Positions 25,157-33,995 are shown, counted from the stretch's first letter. The stretch: DNA of 64,000 bases from LMUY01 sp964235495 (GCA_964235495.1 CAXSAX010000013.1:21233-85232); one strand, 5' to 3'. Notes: generated by a model not told the origin, from the letters alone. Program-made: numbers and translations.

Positions 25157-26350
25157 ATGATCGCTCCGCTGATGCCCACCTACAACCGCGCCGACCTCGC
25201 TTTCGAGCGGGGCGAGGGCGCCTGGCTGTTCACGGGCGACGGGCGACGATTTCTCGATTTCGGCGCCGGCATCGCCACCTCCTCGCTCGGCCACAACAAC
25301 GCCCACCTGGTCGCCGCCATCACCGAGCAGGCGGCGAAGGTGATGCACGTCTCCAACCTGTATCGCGTGCCCGGCGCGGAGCGCCTGGCCGCGCGGCTGG
25401 TGGAGGCGACGTTCGCGGACAGCGTGTTCTTCTGCAACTCGGGCGCCGAGGCGAACGAGGGCATGGTCAAGGCGGTGCGCCGCACCATGGCCGATGCCGG
25501 CCACCCCGAGCGCTTCCACATGATCTGCTTCGAGGGCGCGTTCCATGGCCGCACGCTGGCCATGATCAGCGCCACCGGCAACGCCAAGTACCTGCAAGGC
25601 TTCGGCCCGGCGGTGCAGGGCTTCGACCATGTGCCGTTCGGCAACATGAACGCCGTGCGCGACGCGATCGGGCCGCACACCGCCGGCATCTTCGTGGAAC
25701 CGGTGCAAGGCGAAGGCGGCGTGCGGCCGGCCCCGTTGCGTTTCCTGCAGGAACTGCGGGCGGTGTGCGACGAGTACGGGCTGTTGCTGGCGCTGGACGA
25801 GGTGCAGTGCGGCATGGGGCGCACCGGCAAGTTGTTCGCGCATGAGTGGGCGGGCATCGAGCCGGACGTGATGTCCGCCGCCAAGGGCATCGCCGGCGGC
25901 TTCCCGATGGGCGCGGTGCTGGCCAAGGAGGCGGTCGCGCGCCATCTCGTGCCCGGCACCCATGGCACCACCTTCGGCGGCAACCCGCTCGCCTGCGCGG
26001 CGGCCAACGCGGTGCTCGACGTGATGCTCGCCCCCGGCTTCCTGGAGGGGGTGGACCGCAAGGCCCGGGTGCTGTGGCACGCGCTGCAGCAATTGGTGCG
26101 GGATGAGCCCGAGGTGCTGGAGGACGTGCGTGGCGCGGGCCTGATGCTCGGGCTCAAGTGCCGCGTGCCGAACGGCGAGGTGCAGTCGGCGTTCACCGCG
26201 GAAGGGCTGCTGACCGTCAGCGCCGGGGACAACGTGGTGCGCCTGGTGCCGCCGCTGGTCATCACGGACGAGGACGTGGCCGCCGCGCTGGAGATGATCC
26301 GCCGCGGGGTGCGCCGTTGCCGGCCTTACGCCCAAGCAGCCGCGAAGTGA
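25157..26350 (+). CDS. argD: Acetylornithine aminotransferase ArgD
   Basis: Class III PLP aminotransferase, 397 residues, converting N-acetylglutamate semialdehyde to N-acetylornithine in arginine synthesis. PLP lysine is K243 (SAAKGIAGGFP), D214 lies in LALDEVQ, and NSGAEANEGMVKAVR and EPVQGEGGV are present. It may also serve as succinyldiaminopimelate aminotransferase, as many ArgD do. Its stop overlaps the argF GTG (GTGA), so the pair is coupled. Confidence 0.95.
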   Translation: MIAPLMPTYNRADLAFERGEGAWLFTGDGRRFLDFGAGIATSSLGHNNAHLVAAITEQAAKVMHVSNLYRVPGAERLAARLVEATFADSVFFCNSGAEANEGMVKAVRRTMADAGHPERFHMICFEGAFHGRTLAMISATGNAKYLQGFGPAVQGFDHVPFGNMNAVRDAIGPHTAGIFVEPVQGEGGVRPAPLRFLQELRAVCDEYGLLLALDEVQCGMGRTGKLFAHEWAGIEPDVMSAAKGIAGGFPMGAVLAKEAVARHLVPGTHGTTFGGNPLACAAANAVLDVMLAPGFLEGVDRKARVLWHALQQLVRDEPEVLEDVRGAGLMLGLKCRVPNGEVQSAFTAEGLLTVSAGDNVVRLVPPLVITDEDVAAALEMIRRGVRRCRPYAQAAAK

Positions 26351-27312
26351 GCAGCGCGCTCCGCCGCCCCCGCCTGGAGGATGGGCCGGAGCCGCAGGCG
26401 GACAGCCCGCGGCATTTCCTGGACCTGCGCCATTTCGAGCCCGCGGTGCTGCGGCAGATGCTGGACGTGGCGCGCAGCTTCAAGCAGGCTGGCGTGCCCT
26501 CCTCCCGCCCGCTTGCCGGCCGCACCCTGGCGCTGGTGTTCGAGAAGCCGTCCACCCGCACCCGCGTCTCGTTCGAGGTGGCGATGCGCCAGTTGGGCGG
26601 CGACGTGGTGGTGCTGCAAGGCAACGAGCTGCAGCTGGGCCGCGGCGAGACGGTGGCGGACACCGCCCGGGTGCTGTCCCGCTACGTCGATGCCATCATG
26701 CTGCGCACCGACAACGCCGCGAAGCTCGCGGAGCTCGCCTGCCATGCGACGGTGCCAGTCATCAACGGGCTGACCGACAAGTCCCACCCGTGCCAGTTGA
26801 TGGCCGACGTCATGACGTTCGAGGAACACCGCGGCCCGATCGCCGGCCAGGTCGTGGCCTGGGTGGGGGATGGCAACAACGTCGCCCACTCCTGGATCGA
26901 GGCGGCGGTGCGGTTCGGCTTCGTCCTTCGCATCGCCTGCCCCGCCACGCTGCAACCGGCCCCGCCCGTGCTGGCCTGGGCGCGCTCGCAGGGCGCCACG
27001 GTCACCGTCGGCACCGATCCGGCCGCCGCCGTCGCCGGGGCGCGCTGCGTGGTGACGGATGCGTGGATCAGCATGGCCGACAACCCGGGCGAGAGCCGCC
27101 ACACCCTGCTGGCGCCCTACCAGGTAGACGGTGCCCTAATGCGCGCGGCCGCCCCGGACGCGCTGTTTATGCATTGCCTGCCGGCGCACCGCGGTGAGGA
27201 AGTGGCGGCCGAGGTGATCGACGGCCCGCAATCGGTGGTGTTCGACGGCGCGGAAAACCGGCTGCACGCACAGAAGGGCGTGCTGGCCTGGGCGCTGGGG
27301 GCGGTGCGATGA
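26347..27312 (+). CDS. argF: Ornithine carbamoyltransferase ArgF
   Basis: Joins carbamoyl phosphate and ornithine to citrulline. The 321-residue product has the carbamoyl-phosphate loop FEKPSTRTRVSFE, HPCQLMADVMT, the ornithine-side MADNPGESRH region and FMHCLPAHRGEEV. GTG at 26347 overlaps the argD TGA; no other start in this frame lies near. A 92-codon frame follows with an ATGA overlap. Confidence 0.96.
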   Translation: MSSALRRPRLEDGPEPQADSPRHFLDLRHFEPAVLRQMLDVARSFKQAGVPSSRPLAGRTLALVFEKPSTRTRVSFEVAMRQLGGDVVVLQGNELQLGRGETVADTARVLSRYVDAIMLRTDNAAKLAELACHATVPVINGLTDKSHPCQLMADVMTFEEHRGPIAGQVVAWVGDGNNVAHSWIEAAVRFGFVLRIACPATLQPAPPVLAWARSQGATVTVGTDPAAAVAGARCVVTDAWISMADNPGESRHTLLAPYQVDGALMRAAAPDALFMHCLPAHRGEEVAAEVIDGPQSVVFDGAENRLHAQKGVLAWALGAVR

Positions 27313-27587
27313 CCCGCTCTTCGCTGACCGAGGAGACGCCCTCCACGCCGGGCTGGGTGGACCGGCGCATCCGGGAGTTGCTGGCGCCCCACGGAGATGT
27401 GGCTGCGGCGGCGGGCAACGCTTACGCTGATTGCCTGGCAGGGGTGCGCGGCGGGGTGGACGTGGATGGCGGGCACGACCGGTGCCGCCGTGCCTTGATG
27501 GAGACATTAGGCGAGGATGTGACGGACCGGGAAGGCTTGGACCGGCAGTTGCAGGCCTTAGAGGCTGAGATAAGCGCTAGCACCTAG
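27309..27587 (+). CDS. Small protein of unknown function coupled to argF
   Basis: The 92-residue product begins in an ATGA overlap with argF, so translation coupling is likely. It is soluble, acidic and mostly helical, with two cysteines, and includes WVDRRIRELLAPHGDVAAAAG and LDRQLQALEAEI. No family was recognised. In many alphaproteobacteria argF is followed directly by hslO; here this frame and an opposite-strand oxidase lie between them. Confidence 0.62.
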   Translation: MTRSSLTEETPSTPGWVDRRIRELLAPHGDVAAAAGNAYADCLAGVRGGVDVDGGHDRCRRALMETLGEDVTDREGLDRQLQALEAEISAST

Positions 27588-27615
27588 CGGCAGAACTTCC
27601 AACCTCCGGAATGGA

Positions 27616-27637
27616 CCACTCCTCGTAAGCGGGGTGG
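27616..27637. terminator. Hairpin between convergent genes
   Basis: CCACTCC / GGGGTGG form a seven-pair stem (one G-T) with an eight-base loop between the 92-codon gene and the oppositely oriented flavin oxidase gene. There is no T run, but the location suggests a shared terminator. Confidence 0.35.
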
Positions 27638-27655
27638 CCCCTCTCATCCCTAAGG

Positions 27656-28144
27656 TCAGCGCATCGACACGGTGCCGTGGCCGCCGGGTTGCGGGCTTTC
27701 CCCCGTCACCACCGCCTTCACGTAGCCGTAGGCGTGCAGCATCGTCGATGACGGCGCATCCCAATACTCGGCCTGCTGCACCTCGACCTTGAGCAGCGCG
27801 ATCTCCGGATCATCCTTGCCCTTCGGGAACCAGGTGCGAACCGGCTCGGTCCAGTGCGCGTCGATCGTCGCACGATCCCGCACCAGGCTCGCGGTGCCGG
27901 ACACGGACACGTAGTCCTGCTTGCCGGGATGCGAAAAGGCGAGATTCACCCGCTGGTCCTGGCCTACTTCCGCCACCTTGTGCGCGCTCGCCTTGGTGAA
28001 GAACCAGAAGGAGCCGTCGAACTCCTTTTGGGCCAGCGCCATCGGCCGGCTGCGGAGCATGCCCTCGTCCTCCGTCACCATCATGGCGAACTCGATCGCC
28101 TTGACCAGGTCCCACAGCTTGGCAGTGTCGTTCGTGTCCGTCAC
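27656..28144 (-). CDS. Pyridoxamine 5'-phosphate oxidase-like general stress protein
   Basis: The 162-residue split-barrel flavin-binding protein has LRSRPMALAQ, GSFWFFTKASAHKV, VNLAFSHPGKQDYVSVSG, a WFPKGKDDP loop and the late VEYWD-like QAEYWDAPSS. This matches the general-stress-protein-26-like branch of the PNPOx superfamily, which binds FMN or F420-like cofactors and is often stress induced. GTG at 28144 follows GAGGGATG; an ATG at 28231 would add a Arg-rich tail without support. A possible general-stress promoter lies just upstream. Confidence 0.85.
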   Translation of the reverse strand: MTDTNDTAKLWDLVKAIEFAMMVTEDEGMLRSRPMALAQKEFDGSFWFFTKASAHKVAEVGQDQRVNLAFSHPGKQDYVSVSGTASLVRDRATIDAHWTEPVRTWFPKGKDDPEIALLKVEVQQAEYWDAPSSTMLHAYGYVKAVVTGESPQPGGHGTVSMR

Positions 28145-28172
28145 GGCATCATCCCTCGGCAGATGGATGTGA

Positions 28173-28198
28173 AACGACGGGACGGCGCGGCGGTTTCC
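28173..28198 (-). promoter_or_regulatory. Possible EcfG-type (general stress) promoter
   Basis: Read on the minus strand, GGAAAC, 16 bases, CGTT lies about 28 bases before the flavin oxidase start. The alphaproteobacterial EcfG consensus is GGAAC-N16/17-CGTT, so the -35 box has one mismatch. The product is of a stress-linked family, which makes the match plausible but not proven. Confidence 0.28.
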
Positions 28199-28251
28199 CG
28201 CATGCCGGCCAGAGGTGGCGATCCGGCGCATCGCCCCCTATCTGTGCCAGC

Positions 28252-29217
28252 ATGAGCGCCACGCCAGCCTTCCTCGATCCCACCCGCCCCGACGTGCCTG
28301 ACATCGTCGTTCCACGCGGCGTCACGCCGTTCCACTTGCCGGGGCGGCCCGTGCGCGGCCGCCTGGTGCGGCTCGGCCCGCTCGCCGACGCCCTGCTGAC
28401 CCGGCACGACAACCATCCCGCCGTCACCCGGCTGACCGGGCAGGCCCTGGCCCTGGCCGCGGCCTTGGCGACGGCGTTGAAGTTCCGCGGCTCGTTCAGC
28501 CTGCAAGCCAAGGGCGACGGCGCGGTGCCCATGCTGCTGGCGGACTGCACGGAGGACGGCGCCCTGCGCGGCTACGCCAGGGCGGACCCGGAGCGGCTGG
28601 CCGCCCTGCTCGCCGAGGACGAGACCCCGAGCGCCGCCGCCCTGCTCGGCCAGGGCTATCTCGCCTTTACCGTGGACCAGGGCGCCGACCGCGAGCGCCA
28701 CCAGGGTATCGTGTCCATCGAGGGCAGTGCGCTGTCCGACATGGCGCTGCACTACTTCGAGACCAGCGAGCAGCTGCAATGCGCGCTGCGCCTGTCCTGC
28801 GAACGCACCCCGCTCGGCTGGCGCGCCGCCGCCCTGGTGCTGGAGCGCGTGGCCAGCGAGGGCGGCCTCGAGACGCCGGAAGCGGCGGACGAGGACGACG
28901 CCGACGAGGCCTGGCGCGCCGCCACCGTGCTGGCCGCCACCGTGACGGATGCCGAGATGCTGGATGACACGTTGCCGGCCGAGCAGCTGGTCTGGCGGCT
29001 GTTCAGCGCCGAGGGCGTGGCGGCCGACCGCCCCCGCGCGCTGGCCTATGGCTGCCGCTGCTCCCGCGCCCGCCTGGCGGACATCCTGGAAGGGTTCGTG
29101 CCGGACGATCTGGACCACATGGCCGTGTCGGGCGACATCGTCATGACGTGCGAGTTCTGCAACTACGACTTCCATTTCGGCCGGGACGAGGTGCACGGGC
29201 GCACGCTGCCGGACTGA
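28252..29217 (+). CDS. hslO: Redox-regulated chaperone Hsp33 (HslO)
   Basis: Hsp33 holds unfolding proteins during oxidative stress and is switched on by oxidation of four zinc-bound cysteines. The 321-residue protein has the substrate-binding domain with LKFRGSFSLQAKGDGAVPML and the redox switch CxC (GCRCSR) plus CxxC (TCEFCNYDF) near the C-terminus. All four cysteines are present. Gene order argF...hslO is usual in this class. Confidence 0.95.
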   Translation: MSATPAFLDPTRPDVPDIVVPRGVTPFHLPGRPVRGRLVRLGPLADALLTRHDNHPAVTRLTGQALALAAALATALKFRGSFSLQAKGDGAVPMLLADCTEDGALRGYARADPERLAALLAEDETPSAAALLGQGYLAFTVDQGADRERHQGIVSIEGSALSDMALHYFETSEQLQCALRLSCERTPLGWRAAALVLERVASEGGLETPEAADEDDADEAWRAATVLAATVTDAEMLDDTLPAEQLVWRLFSAEGVAADRPRALAYGCRCSRARLADILEGFVPDDLDHMAVSGDIVMTCEFCNYDFHFGRDEVHGRTLPD

Positions 29218-29294
29218 CCGCCCGCACCGGCCGGCAGGTTGGACCGGTGCGCGCGGCGTGGCAGGTTGCGCGTCCCATCCCCACAGGAGCGCCC

Positions 29295-29897
29295 ATGTTC
29301 GCCCGCCGGTCCGTGCTGCTGCTGCCGTTGCTTGCCGCCGCCTGCGCGGATGACGTCCCGCCACGCACCTTTCCGCTGCCGAGCTACAGCTTCCTGACGC
29401 CGATCCGGCTCAACGTCGCCAGCATCGAGGTGGACGACCGCTCGGCGCCGGTGTCCGGGCAGTCGGTCGAGGCATACTCGCCGTTGCGCCCGGCGGACGC
29501 CCTGAAGCAGATGGCGACCGACCGGCTGGTGGCAGGCGGCAGCGGCGGCCGGGCGGTGTTCGTCATCGACGACGCCAGCCTGCGGCGTGCGGATGGCGGG
29601 ATCGACGGGCTGATGTCCGTGCACCTGGACGTGTTCGCCGGGGCGGGTGGGGAGCGGGCGGGCTACGCCGAGGCCCGGGTGGCGCGCCGCCGCACCAGCG
29701 CGGACACGGACGAGGACCCCCGCGCCGTGCTCTACGACTTCGTCGTGCAGATGATGGCGGACATGAACGTGGAATTCGAATACCAGGTGAAGCGCTCGCT
29801 GGGGGAGTGGCTGCAAGGCACCGCTGGCAGCGTGCCGCCGCCGGTGCAGCAGGAAAGCCTGCCACCGCCGGGTCAGCGGCAGCAGGGACGCCCCTAA
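29295..29897 (+). CDS. Lipoprotein of unknown function
   Basis: The 200-residue product has a lipobox ending at Cys17 (LLAAAC) after a short charged N-terminus. The mature part includes PIRLNVASIEVDDRS, LKQMATDRLVAGGSGGRAVFVIDDASL and an Arg-rich YAEARVARRRTSADTDEDP, then a helix (LYDFVVQMMADMNVEFEYQVKRSLGEWL). This layout recurs downstream of hslO in related genomes as far as I recall, but no function is known. AGGAG precedes the ATG. The stop codon is part of the left inverted repeat of the element that follows. Confidence 0.78.
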   Translation: MFARRSVLLLPLLAAACADDVPPRTFPLPSYSFLTPIRLNVASIEVDDRSAPVSGQSVEAYSPLRPADALKQMATDRLVAGGSGGRAVFVIDDASLRRADGGIDGLMSVHLDVFAGAGGERAGYAEARVARRRTSADTDEDPRAVLYDFVVQMMADMNVEFEYQVKRSLGEWLQGTAGSVPPPVQQESLPPPGQRQQGRP

Positions 29898-30140
29898 CAG
29901 GCTGTTAAAAAACTCTGCACAGCAAGGATCAGGGCTTCCCCTCTGTGCGCATTCCACTCGCCTGAAGGAGGCGAGCGGAACCTTGGCCCACTTCGCCCCG
30001 AACCCCACCAGAGGACAGTCGTCCTCTGGACACCTAGAAATAGGGGTAAAGGGGATGCCCCGCTTGCAAGAGTTGGCCCCTTTCGGGTGCAGGGCAGAGC
30101 CCTGCGGGATACATCTTCGGCCTTCTTCAACGGCCTGCTA
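29895..30140. mobile_element. MITE-like element with 18-bp imperfect inverted repeats
   Basis: taacaggctgttaaaaaa (29895-29912) recurs inverted at 30123-30140 with 14 of 18 matches, all mismatches being transitions. The 246 bp between contain no gene but hold copy 2 of the multi-hairpin repeat. GGCTGTT(G/A)AAAA ends are typical of IS5/IS1182-like transposases, so a non-autonomous relative is possible. No clean target duplication was seen. Confidence 0.45.
29995..30105 (-). repeat. Multi-hairpin intergenic repeat, copy 2 (inverted relative to copy 1)
   Basis: It matches the reverse complement of 5674-5779 over nearly its full length: CCAGAGGAC/GTCCTCTGG (30008-30029), GGACACCT, the GGGGTRAAGGGG block, and GCAGGGC-aga-GCCCTGC (30089-30105). 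Relative to copy 1 it has about 14 extra bases in the second hairpin. Like copy 1 it lies between convergent genes. Confidence 0.8.
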
Positions 30141-30158
30141 GAGAGAAAGAACTGTCTC

Positions 30159-32336
30159 CTACCTGAGATTGTTCCTCATGAAGGCTGACCGGGCTTCGTC
30201 CACCCGAGCCCGCAGCACCGGGTCCGGCAGCTGATGCGTGCCAGGCAGCAGCAACAGCTGATACGGCTTGCCTGCCACGGTCAACGCCTGGGTCAGCTTC
30301 ACGGTGTTCTGGAAGTAGACGTTGTCATCCGACAGGCCATGCATGATCAGCAGCGGACGGCTCAGCGCGGCGGCGTAGGTCAGCACGTTAGTTTTGCGGT
30401 AGGAGTCCGGGTCTGATTGCGGCGTGCCGAGATAGCGCTCGGTGTAGGCCGTGTCGTAGTCGGCGAAGTCCACCACGGGCGCACCCGCCACGCCGGCGCG
30501 GAAGATGTCCGGCCGGCGGATGGTAGCCATGGCGGTGAAGTAGCCGCCAAAGGACCAGCCGGTGATTCCGGCATGAGCCAGGTCCATCTCGGGGGTGGCT
30601 TTCCCCAGGGCCTGCAACCCATCCACCTGATCCTGCAGCGGGATGTCGATGAAGTTGGATTTCGTCGCGCGTTCCCAGTCGTGGCCGCGCCCCGGCGTGC
30701 CGCGGCCGTCCAGGCTGGCCACGATGAAGCCCTGGTTGGCGAGGCACTGGTTTTCCAGGTAAGCGCGCGGGTTGCGCACCACCACCTTCACAGTGGGGCC
30801 GCCATACACGGACAGCACGACCGGAAAGCGCTGCCCCGGCTTGGCGCTGGCGGGACGCAGGATGGCCGCATCCATCTGCAACGCGCCGGCGGTGCGGAAC
30901 TCCACGCGCGGGATGGCGGGCGGCTGCTCAGCCACGCTCGGCAAGGCGGCGAGCAGCTTGCCCGTGCTGTCGAGGATGTTGGTGGCCGTGCTGCCGTCGG
31001 CCCCCGCGGTGCGGTCCAGCAGGATGGTGTGCAGGCGTTCGTCGAAGATGGCGTCATGCCGGCCGGGCGAGGCCGCCAAGCTAGTGGCCGGCCCGCCGGC
31101 GAGCGGCACCTGGAACAGCGCGCTGCCCAGCCGGTCCGGGTCGGCGGTGAAGGTCAGCATTCCCGTCGCAGGATCGGCGTCGTCGAAGGCCAGGAACGGC
31201 AGGTCCGGCGGCGTGACCGCGCGCTGCCGTGCGCCGTCCGCCCCGCGCAGCTCCAGCTGCCAGTGCGCGCCCCGCTCGGCCGCCCACAGGAAGCCGGAGC
31301 CGTCCGGCAGCCAGTATGGCAGGGAATGCCCGCCGACCAGGCCCAGGCCGTGGCTGGCGTCCAGGTTGATCCAGGCGGGATCGGCCTCGGTCAGCAGCGT
31401 GTCGGTCCGGCCGGTCGTCGGATCGACGGCCAGCACCGTCTCGCTGGTCTGCGCACGGTTCAGCAACACCACGCTCAAGCGGCCCGCCTTCTGCCATACG
31501 ACGCGGGCTATGTAGGGATACGCGTCATGGTCCCACGCCACCCAATTCGTGGGGCCGCCCTCGCGCGGCGCCAGCCCCAGGCGAGTTTTCGCGTTGGCCG
31601 TGCCGGCGCGGGGGTAGCGGAACTCCACCGGCGGCACCGACGGGTGCCCGGGGTCGGCGATGAAGTGGCGCTCCACGCCCGTGCTGTCCGCTTCCTCGTA
31701 GAGCAGCTGCGCGCCGTCCGGCGACCACCAGGTGCCGTCTGCCCTGTCCAGCTCCTCGGACGCTGCGAACTCCGCCAAGCCGTGCGTCACCAGGTCCGTG
31801 CCGCCCGTGGTGACTTGGCTGTCCTGCATCGAGGCAAGATCAATGACATGCACGTCGTTGTCGCGCACGGCCGTCACGAACCGGCCGTCGGGGGAGAGAT
31901 GCGGCGCGATCCAGCCTGAACCCGGGATGGCGGTCACCGCCCCGCTGGGAAGGGCTACGAAGGAAAGCTGGTCGGCCTGGGAGACAAGCACCCGGGCGCC
32001 GTCCTCGCTGACGGCGAAATCGGTGATGCCCGTCAGCGTCATGCGCGCCCGCTCGCGCCTGGCGCGCTCCTCCACGCTCAGATGCTCGGCATCCTGCGGC
32101 TGGGCCAGGGCGCGCACGGCGTGGGTCGCCACGTCGTAGGCATACAGGCCGAGTTTGGTGTCGCGAGGTCCGCTGCGCAGGAACAGGATGTAGCGGCCAT
32201 CCGGTGTGGGTGTTGCGTGCACCGGTTGGCCCAGCGAGAAGTTCCGCGTGGCGGCCAGGGTCTGGAAGCAGCTTTCCGCCTGGGCCGTGGACGTGACCGC
32301 CAGGACGGCCAGGCAGAATCGAATGGCGTATCTCAT
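30159..32336 (-). CDS. Prolyl dipeptidyl peptidase, S9 family (DPP IV-like), exported
   Basis: The 725-residue product starts with a signal peptide (residues 1-20, AQA-ES). A beta-propeller (DPP IV N-terminal domain) contains the S1-site glutamates in AASEELDRADGTWWSPDG; an alpha/beta hydrolase follows. The catalytic triad is Ser595 (GWSFGGY), Asp near 670 (HGLSDDNVYF) and His near 701 (GTHQL). It removes X-Pro or X-Ala dipeptides from peptide N-termini in the periplasm. ATG 32336 fits the signal peptide; an upstream ATG at 32426 would bury it. Confidence 0.92.
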   Translation of the reverse strand: MRYAIRFCLAVLAVTSTAQAESCFQTLAATRNFSLGQPVHATPTPDGRYILFLRSGPRDTKLGLYAYDVATHAVRALAQPQDAEHLSVEERARRERARMTLTGITDFAVSEDGARVLVSQADQLSFVALPSGAVTAIPGSGWIAPHLSPDGRFVTAVRDNDVHVIDLASMQDSQVTTGGTDLVTHGLAEFAASEELDRADGTWWSPDGAQLLYEEADSTGVERHFIADPGHPSVPPVEFRYPRAGTANAKTRLGLAPREGGPTNWVAWDHDAYPYIARVVWQKAGRLSVVLLNRAQTSETVLAVDPTTGRTDTLLTEADPAWINLDASHGLGLVGGHSLPYWLPDGSGFLWAAERGAHWQLELRGADGARQRAVTPPDLPFLAFDDADPATGMLTFTADPDRLGSALFQVPLAGGPATSLAASPGRHDAIFDERLHTILLDRTAGADGSTATNILDSTGKLLAALPSVAEQPPAIPRVEFRTAGALQMDAAILRPASAKPGQRFPVVLSVYGGPTVKVVVRNPRAYLENQCLANQGFIVASLDGRGTPGRGHDWERATKSNFIDIPLQDQVDGLQALGKATPEMDLAHAGITGWSFGGYFTAMATIRRPDIFRAGVAGAPVVDFADYDTAYTERYLGTPQSDPDSYRKTNVLTYAAALSRPLLIMHGLSDDNVYFQNTVKLTQALTVAGKPYQLLLLPGTHQLPDPVLRARVDEARSAFMRNNLR

Positions 32337-32702
32337 TTGAGGCTTACTCCGGTCATCCAGCAGCGTGCGCCGCAGCGATAAGACCTTTGGCCTCGCCTTG
32401 AAAAGGCGATTTCCCTGCTCGGCCACGGCACTGGGCGGCGATGGCGCAGCTCAGGCCGCAGCGCCTCTTGCGCCCGGCCAGCGCCATCTCATCCGGCACC
32501 GGGCAGTCCGTCCGGGGCTGTGGGCCCGAACAGCGATCGTGGCTGCTCCCTCAGAGTTTAGTTGCCCTGGTTGTTCTTGACCGCAACAGGTGAGTGTGGA
32601 GCACTTGTCCCGCCATGGCGCAGCCCTGGCGCAGGATGCGGTGGAGTTGACGCTGGGCGCTGCGTATGGGCCACAGCGCGGAGCGGGGCACGTGGTAAGG
32701 TG
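32337..32702. other. Intergenic region between divergent peptidase and efflux genes
   Basis: This 366-bp stretch should hold the divergent promoters of the S9 peptidase and the RND operon. Open frames here (for example 32365-32580) show no family resemblance. No TetR- or MarR-type regulator gene is adjacent, although RND operons often have one. No confident operator or promoter boxes were seen. Confidence 0.5.
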
Positions 32703-33983
32703 ATGCGAGTGACGCAGTTGCTGCGGGCTACGGTTGTGCTCTTCGCCGCGCTGGCTGCGCCCGCCGCCAGGGCGCAGGGCGGCCCGCCCGGGCCGCCCAC
32801 CGTCGGCACCACGGTCGTGCAGCCGCAAAGCATCACGCAGACGGATGAGTTTGTCGGACGCATCCAGGCCACCAACCGGGTGGACCTCGTGGCGCGGGTG
32901 ACTGGATACCTCACCAAGCAGCTGTTCAAGGAGGGCGCCGAGGTCAAGACGGGCGACCTGCTCTACCAGATCGAGAAGCCGCCCTTCGAGGCGGATGTGG
33001 AGGCCAAGCAGGCGGCGGTGGCGCAGGCGAACGCCCAATTGGCCAACGCTTCCATCACCCTCGGCCGCGCGCAGACGCTGCTGAACACGCCAGCCGGCCA
33101 AAGATCCACCGTGGACGACGCGACGGCCAGCCAACGCTCCAACGCCGCGCTGCTGCTGGCGGCGCAAGCCAACCTGCGCACCGCGCAGATCAACCTGGGC
33201 TACACGGACATCACCTCGCCGATCACAGGCAAGATCGGCCGCACGGTCGTGACGATCGGCAACGTCGTCGGCCCTTCCAGCGGGGCGCTGGACACCATCG
33301 TCAGCCAGGACCCGATGTGGGTGCTGTTCCCCATCTCGCTCCGCACGGCGCTGGGGCTGCGGGACCGCTACGCCGACAAGGGCGGCGCGGCGGCCGTGGT
33401 CGTGAAGCTGAAGCTCTCGGATGGCTCGATGTACGGCCCCGAGGGCCATATCGACTACATCGACCCGATCGTGGCCACCAACACCGACACGATCAACATC
33501 CGCGCTGTCATCTCCAACCCGTACTACCCCGGCGCACAGCCGGGCACGCCCGCCGACCGGCAATTGCTGGACGGGGAGTTCGTCACCGTGCTGCTGGAGG
33601 GCGCTCAACCGGTGCAGACCCTGGCCATCCCGCAGGCCGCCGTGCTGTCGGACCAAGGCGGCAGCTACGTCTATGCGCTGGACGCGGACAACAAGGCGAT
33701 CCGGCGCCAGATCACGCTCGGCCCGGTCTCCGGGGCGCTGGTCACGGTCACCACGGGGCTCAAGGCGGGCGAGGTCATCGTGTCGGACGGGTTGCAGCGG
33801 GTGCGCCCGGGCCAGCCGGTCAACCCCTCCCCTGCGGCGCCTGGCCCCGGCAGCGCCGGCGGGCCACCCGGCGGCACGCCAGCCAGCGGCTCCGGCGGCA
33901 CGCCGGCCAGCGGCTCCGGCACGGCGCCCGCGGCGGCCAACCCGCAGGCGCCCCCCGCCGGCAACGGCGGCGGCCAGCATTAG
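32703..33983 (+). CDS. RND efflux periplasmic adaptor (membrane fusion protein)
   Basis: The 426-residue product has a signal peptide (to about residue 24), barrel-sandwich lipoyl halves (VTGYLTKQLFKEGAEVKTGDLLYQIE and LGYTDITSPITGKIG), a helical hairpin between them, a beta-barrel and a membrane-proximal domain. It bridges the inner-membrane pump to an outer-membrane channel. Unusually, the C-terminus is a Pro/Gly/Ser/Ala tail of about 55 residues with a GGTPASGS tandem repeat. The start may be ATG 32703 or GTG 32700. No outer-membrane factor gene is present nearby. Confidence 0.93.
   Translation: MRVTQLLRATVVLFAALAAPAARAQGGPPGPPTVGTTVVQPQSITQTDEFVGRIQATNRVDLVARVTGYLTKQLFKEGAEVKTGDLLYQIEKPPFEADVEAKQAAVAQANAQLANASITLGRAQTLLNTPAGQRSTVDDATASQRSNAALLLAAQANLRTAQINLGYTDITSPITGKIGRTVVTIGNVVGPSSGALDTIVSQDPMWVLFPISLRTALGLRDRYADKGGAAAVVVKLKLSDGSMYGPEGHIDYIDPIVATNTDTINIRAVISNPYYPGAQPGTPADRQLLDGEFVTVLLEGAQPVQTLAIPQAAVLSDQGGSYVYALDADNKAIRRQITLGPVSGALVTVTTGLKAGEVIVSDGLQRVRPGQPVNPSPAAPGPGSAGGPPGGTPASGSGGTPASGSGTAPAAANPQAPPAGNGGGQH
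33870..33917. repeat. 24-bp tandem repeat in the adaptor gene
   Basis: Two near-identical 24-base units (one base different) encode GGTPASGS twice in the C-terminal tail of the efflux adaptor. It may be length-variable between strains. Confidence 0.85.
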
Positions 33984-33995
33984 GGAGCCCCGAGC

